Assembly (NCBI RefSeq): GCF_013393945.1
Contig: NZ_CP040297.1
Span: forward strand, 5,587,296 to 5,651,295
DNA length: 64,000 nucleotides
Direction: 5' to 3'
DNA from: Nostoc sp. TCL26-01
Lineage (GTDB): Bacteria > Cyanobacteriota > Cyanobacteriia > Cyanobacteriales > Nostocaceae
Every line of letters begins with the position of its first letter. Position 1 is the stretch's first letter. The notes beneath the pieces were generated by a model, which did not search any database, was not told the origin of the DNA, and saw only the letters and a list, made by a program, of their open reading frames with translations. Shown here piece by piece: positions 61,544 through 64,000 of this stretch. Position numbers and translations under genes: made by a program.

Positions 61544-61874
61544 TACTGAGGACTGGAGACTGGGGATTGGGGATTGGGAAGAACCCGCATTTCTCACAAG
61601 CGGTAGGGGCGGGTTTACAGAAATGATTAATGATTAACAATGATCTTAATGAACCCGCCCCTACAATCTTTGGACAAAGAGAAAACCTCAGTTTAATAAG
61701 TCTGATGAGAAATCCGGGAAGAAGCTTTTGAGATGGATAAACGGAGTTCTAAGCCTCATTAATGAGTGTCAAAGCTTCATTGTTGACTCTCTGGATCTTA
61801 ATGAAGTTCTAATACATCTGCTCCTCTACCCAGTCCCCAATCCCCAGTCCCCAATCCCCAATCCCTTATAAATC
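61544..61874. other. Gene-free gap with STRR and palindromic repeats
   Basis: The gap holds GGGGATT-type STRR (61555-61580), palindromic element copy B (61604-61663) and CCCCAGT/CCCCAAT heptamers (about 61828-61866). There is no supported gene. Confidence 0.7.
61604..61663. repeat. Short palindromic element with 12-bp inverted repeat (copy B)
   Basis: TAGGGGCGGGTT and AACCCGCCCCTA are the same arms as copy A at 433-493. Outer flanks of this copy also form an imperfect inverted repeat (CCCGCATTTCTCA near 61583 and TGAGAAATCCGGG near 61706), so the full unit may reach about 61583-61720. Confidence 0.65.
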
Positions 61875-62753
61875 ATGAATGAAATATTAGTAATAATCGA
61901 TAAACTTGCACTATTCACATTTATTGTGTTCACCATGTTAGGTGCAGGTTTAGGTTTAACCATCAAACAAATCTGGGAACCACTCCGTAGCCCTAGACTA
62001 GTTATCTTGTCTTTGTTAGCAAATTTTGTCTTAGTGCCAAGTTTTATCTATTTGCTAGTACAAATAGTACCCCTAAGTGAAGCCCTCAAAGATGGTTTAC
62101 TTGTCATGGCTGTAGCATCAGGCCCGCCTGCATTGCCTAAACTTGCCCAAATAGTTAAAGGTAACATAGCCTTTTCTGTAGGATTAATGATGTTGCTGAT
62201 GCTTGGCACTATTTTTTATATGCCGATAGTACTACCTTTAGTCGTGCAAGGTGTGCAAATCAACTCTTGGGACATTGGCAAACCTTTGTTATTGATGATG
62301 ATTAGTCCGTTAGTAATTGGACTATTCATCAAAGCTAAATTTTCTGCGATCGCTCCCATTATGCAACCAATTTTATTTAAATTATCTAATGCTGGACTCC
62401 TTTTAGGTTTAGTAGTCAGATTAATCATGCACACCAACGATATTATCGATTTATTAAAAACAGGTGTAATCTTTGTTTGTGCAGTATTTATTATCTTTTC
62501 CTTTAGCGTTGGTTATCTTTTAGGCGGGCCAGGTATTGACACTCAACGAGTGTTAGGAGTGGGAACAGCCCAACGTAATTTTGCTGCTGCATTATTAGTA
62601 GGTACAAGTAATTTTGAAGATCCCAGCGTGGTCAGCATCATTATGGTGACGAGTTTATTAATGATGGTGATAGTTCTCATTGCCGGGCCAAGATTTATAG
62701 AAATAGACAAACCACAAGATGCAGAGAGTCAGCAAGTAGAGGTGACAGGTTAA
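61875..62753 (+). CDS. Bile acid:sodium symporter-family membrane protein
   Basis: The 292 residues form eight to ten hydrophobic helices with the SBF/BASS-family pattern: MLGAGLGLTIKQIWEPL, a conserved VASGPPALPKLAQIVKG in the middle and GTAQRNFAAALLVGTSNFEDPS near the end. Relatives transport bile acids, pantothenate, pyruvate or other organic anions with Na+. Lying 331 bases downstream of the sulfatase gene, it might move the desulfated product or a sulfonate, but it is separated by repeats, so this is only inferred. It is the last gene of the region before the HAD pair. Confidence 0.85.
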   Translation: MNEILVIIDKLALFTFIVFTMLGAGLGLTIKQIWEPLRSPRLVILSLLANFVLVPSFIYLLVQIVPLSEALKDGLLVMAVASGPPALPKLAQIVKGNIAFSVGLMMLLMLGTIFYMPIVLPLVVQGVQINSWDIGKPLLLMMISPLVIGLFIKAKFSAIAPIMQPILFKLSNAGLLLGLVVRLIMHTNDIIDLLKTGVIFVCAVFIIFSFSVGYLLGGPGIDTQRVLGVGTAQRNFAAALLVGTSNFEDPSVVSIIMVTSLLMMVIVLIAGPRFIEIDKPQDAESQQVEVTG

Positions 62754-62801
62754 CAATTCAAAATTCAAAATTCAAAAATTCCACTGAAAATTTGAGAGAA
62801 C

Positions 62802-63467
62802 ATGAAGCATCTTTGTGTCATTTTTGATTTAGATGGAACGTTAGTTGATAGTGAGCGACTTTGTAACCAAGCATTTATCGATTTGCTACCTTTTATCCAT
62901 GAGTCGGTTGAAAGTCTGATTCTTAGATATCGTGGCAGAAAGTTAGCTTTAATTTTAGCTGACATAGAAAAGAGGTATGGCGAAAAACTGCCGATAGATT
63001 TTGAGGCAACATATCGTCACCGAGTAGATGAATTATTTGAATTTTATTTGCAACCAATACCAGGCGTGCCAGAGATGCTAAAAACCTTGGAATATCCTGT
63101 TTGTATAGCTTCAAGTGCGCCCATAGCCAAAATTCGCAAGGCTTTAAGTGTAACTGGTCTGTCACATTATTTTGGCAATCGCTTGTTTAGTTCTTATGAA
63201 GTAGGCTCGTGGAAACCCCATCCCGGTTTGTTTTTATATGCAGCAAGTAAAATGGGATTCTCGCTCGAATCTTGTGTTGTGATTGAAGATAGCGATGTTG
63301 GAATTCAAGCCGCACATTCAGCAGGAATCTATGCTTTGAAATATTGTCATGAGGAGGAAGTAGAGGCAGAAAACAATGTATTTTCTGATATGAAATATCT
63401 AGCAAAACGGCTTGATAAAATTTACTTAATGAAATGCGATCGCTCATCAATATTCAATAATATCTAA
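62802..63467 (+). CDS. HAD-superfamily hydrolase (beta-phosphoglucomutase-like)
   Basis: The 221 residues have the four HAD motifs: I, FDLDGTLVDSE; II, CIASSAP; III, a Lys in GSWKPHPGLF; and IV, IEDSDVGIQAA. The helical cap after motif I is that of beta-phosphoglucomutase/phosphoglycolate-type enzymes. It would cut a phosphate from a small molecule, but the substrate is unknown. It lies 48 bases after the symporter gene and 41 bases before a second HAD gene of the same type. Confidence 0.88.
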   Translation: MKHLCVIFDLDGTLVDSERLCNQAFIDLLPFIHESVESLILRYRGRKLALILADIEKRYGEKLPIDFEATYRHRVDELFEFYLQPIPGVPEMLKTLEYPVCIASSAPIAKIRKALSVTGLSHYFGNRLFSSYEVGSWKPHPGLFLYAASKMGFSLESCVVIEDSDVGIQAAHSAGIYALKYCHEEEVEAENNVFSDMKYLAKRLDKIYLMKCDRSSIFNNI

Positions 63468-63508
63468 TTATTGTTCTTATGGTAAAATGTTAAATTTGAA
63501 ATAAAAAT

Positions 63509-64000
63509 ATGGGCAAAAATCAATTCAAGCTTGTAATTTTTGATTGTGATGGAGTCTTGGTTGATAGCGAACCAATTATTAATCGCATTTTTGCAGAAAC
63601 GCTCACAGAAGCTGGTTTTCCTATCACATATACAGAAGTAACTCAAAAATTTATCGGCAAGTCCTTAAAAACCTGCTTAGAGATTATTGAGGAATCTTAT
63701 AACAAACCATTGCCCAAAAACTTTCTCGAACTTTGTAAAGAACGAGAAATAGTTCCCTTGCAGCAAGAATTACAGCCAGTTTCAGGAATTATCGAAGTAT
63801 TAGAGCAAATTACATTACCAAAATGTGTGGCATCAAATAGCAGCCATCGTCATATTCAATTGGTATTGAAATTAACAGGAATTCTGCATCAATTTGATGG
63901 CAAGATATACAGTGCTAATGATGTTTCCCGTCCCAAACCTTTTCCTGATGTGTATCTGTATGCAGCCAAGCAAATGAATACCAATCCCGAAGATTGTGCT
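63509..64000 (+). CDS. HAD-superfamily hydrolase, cut by the right window edge
   Basis: A 164-residue open frame runs from the ATG at 63509 to the window end with no stop. Motif I is FDCDGVLVDSEP, motif II is CVASNSSH, and motif III lies in SRPKPFPDVY. It has the same class as the gene before it, 41 bases upstream, with moderate similarity, so the two look like an old tandem duplication. Motif IV is outside the window. The ending is missing, so the length is unknown. Confidence 0.88.
   Translation, partial: MGKNQFKLVIFDCDGVLVDSEPIINRIFAETLTEAGFPITYTEVTQKFIGKSLKTCLEIIEESYNKPLPKNFLELCKEREIVPLQQELQPVSGIIEVLEQITLPKCVASNSSHRHIQLVLKLTGILHQFDGKIYSANDVSRPKPFPDVYLYAAKQMNTNPEDCA

Overview
The window looks like chromosomal DNA of a filamentous, heterocyst-type cyanobacterium (Nostoc/Anabaena/Calothrix group). 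The evidence is a photosystem II psbY gene, a gamma-tocopherol methyltransferase, many GCGATCGC (HIP1) octamers, heptameric tandem repeats of the STRR kind, XisH/XisI proteins, Uma2-family genes, PEP-CTERM-like proteins, very large hybrid histidine kinases and an SLH-OprB porin. I cannot name the species. No rRNA, tRNA, CRISPR array or complete insertion sequence was seen.

Layout. 0-9 kb: two Uma2-family genes, a degenerate Ser/Thr kinase, small secreted and membrane proteins, a GNAT acetyltransferase with a PEP-mutase/isocitrate-lyase family enzyme, and an unusual fusion of a cyclic-nucleotide-binding domain, a degenerate sigma-54-activator-like AAA+ domain and a membrane polyferredoxin. 9-17.5 kb: three co-oriented hybrid histidine kinases, with a 143-bp MITE between two of them. 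17.8-26.5 kb: SLH porin plus MFS transporter, rubrerythrin, a quinone-oxidoreductase-like protein, an Asp/Asn beta-hydroxylase-like protein, a hydantoinase-like amidohydrolase and a probable bicupin. 26.5-32.3 kb: a ModA-like binding protein and two proteins with PEP-CTERM-like tails, then DUF952, AtzG-like and AtzE-like genes and one more tail-anchored exported protein. 32.5-45 kb: mostly housekeeping and metabolic genes (map, cupredoxin, double M16 peptidase, VOC protein, TIGR02652 protein, gamma-carbonic-anhydrase-like protein, psbY, tocopherol methyltransferase, TrkH/KtrB, threonine dehydratase, GST, methyltransferase). 45-48.8 kb: an accessory island with a PIN toxin/antitoxin pair bracketed by a direct repeat, an HNH protein, an orphan antitoxin-like gene and xisH/xisI. 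48.9-62.8 kb: a vanadium haloperoxidase and an organosulfur-type region. The right edge has two adjacent HAD hydrolases, the second cut by the window end.

The most interesting unit is 53.2-61.5 kb. An AprA-like flavoprotein is translationally coupled to an AprB-like two-cluster ferredoxin. A sulfonate-type binding lipoprotein, a second closely similar flavoprotein, an exported formylglycine-generating enzyme and an exported arylsulfatase follow, with a bile-acid/sodium-symporter-family protein downstream. A second sulfonate-type binding protein lies just upstream on the other strand. I infer a sulfate-ester/organosulfur scavenging locus with a dedicated flavin/iron-sulfur redox module. Its substrate is unknown, and no ABC permease or ATPase gene lies in the window.

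Repeat content is high. Besides the MITE with its target duplication, there are two dispersed palindromic elements present as pairs, a transposase remnant, STRR arrays in many intergenic gaps, and one STRR that is translated in frame inside the M16 peptidase.
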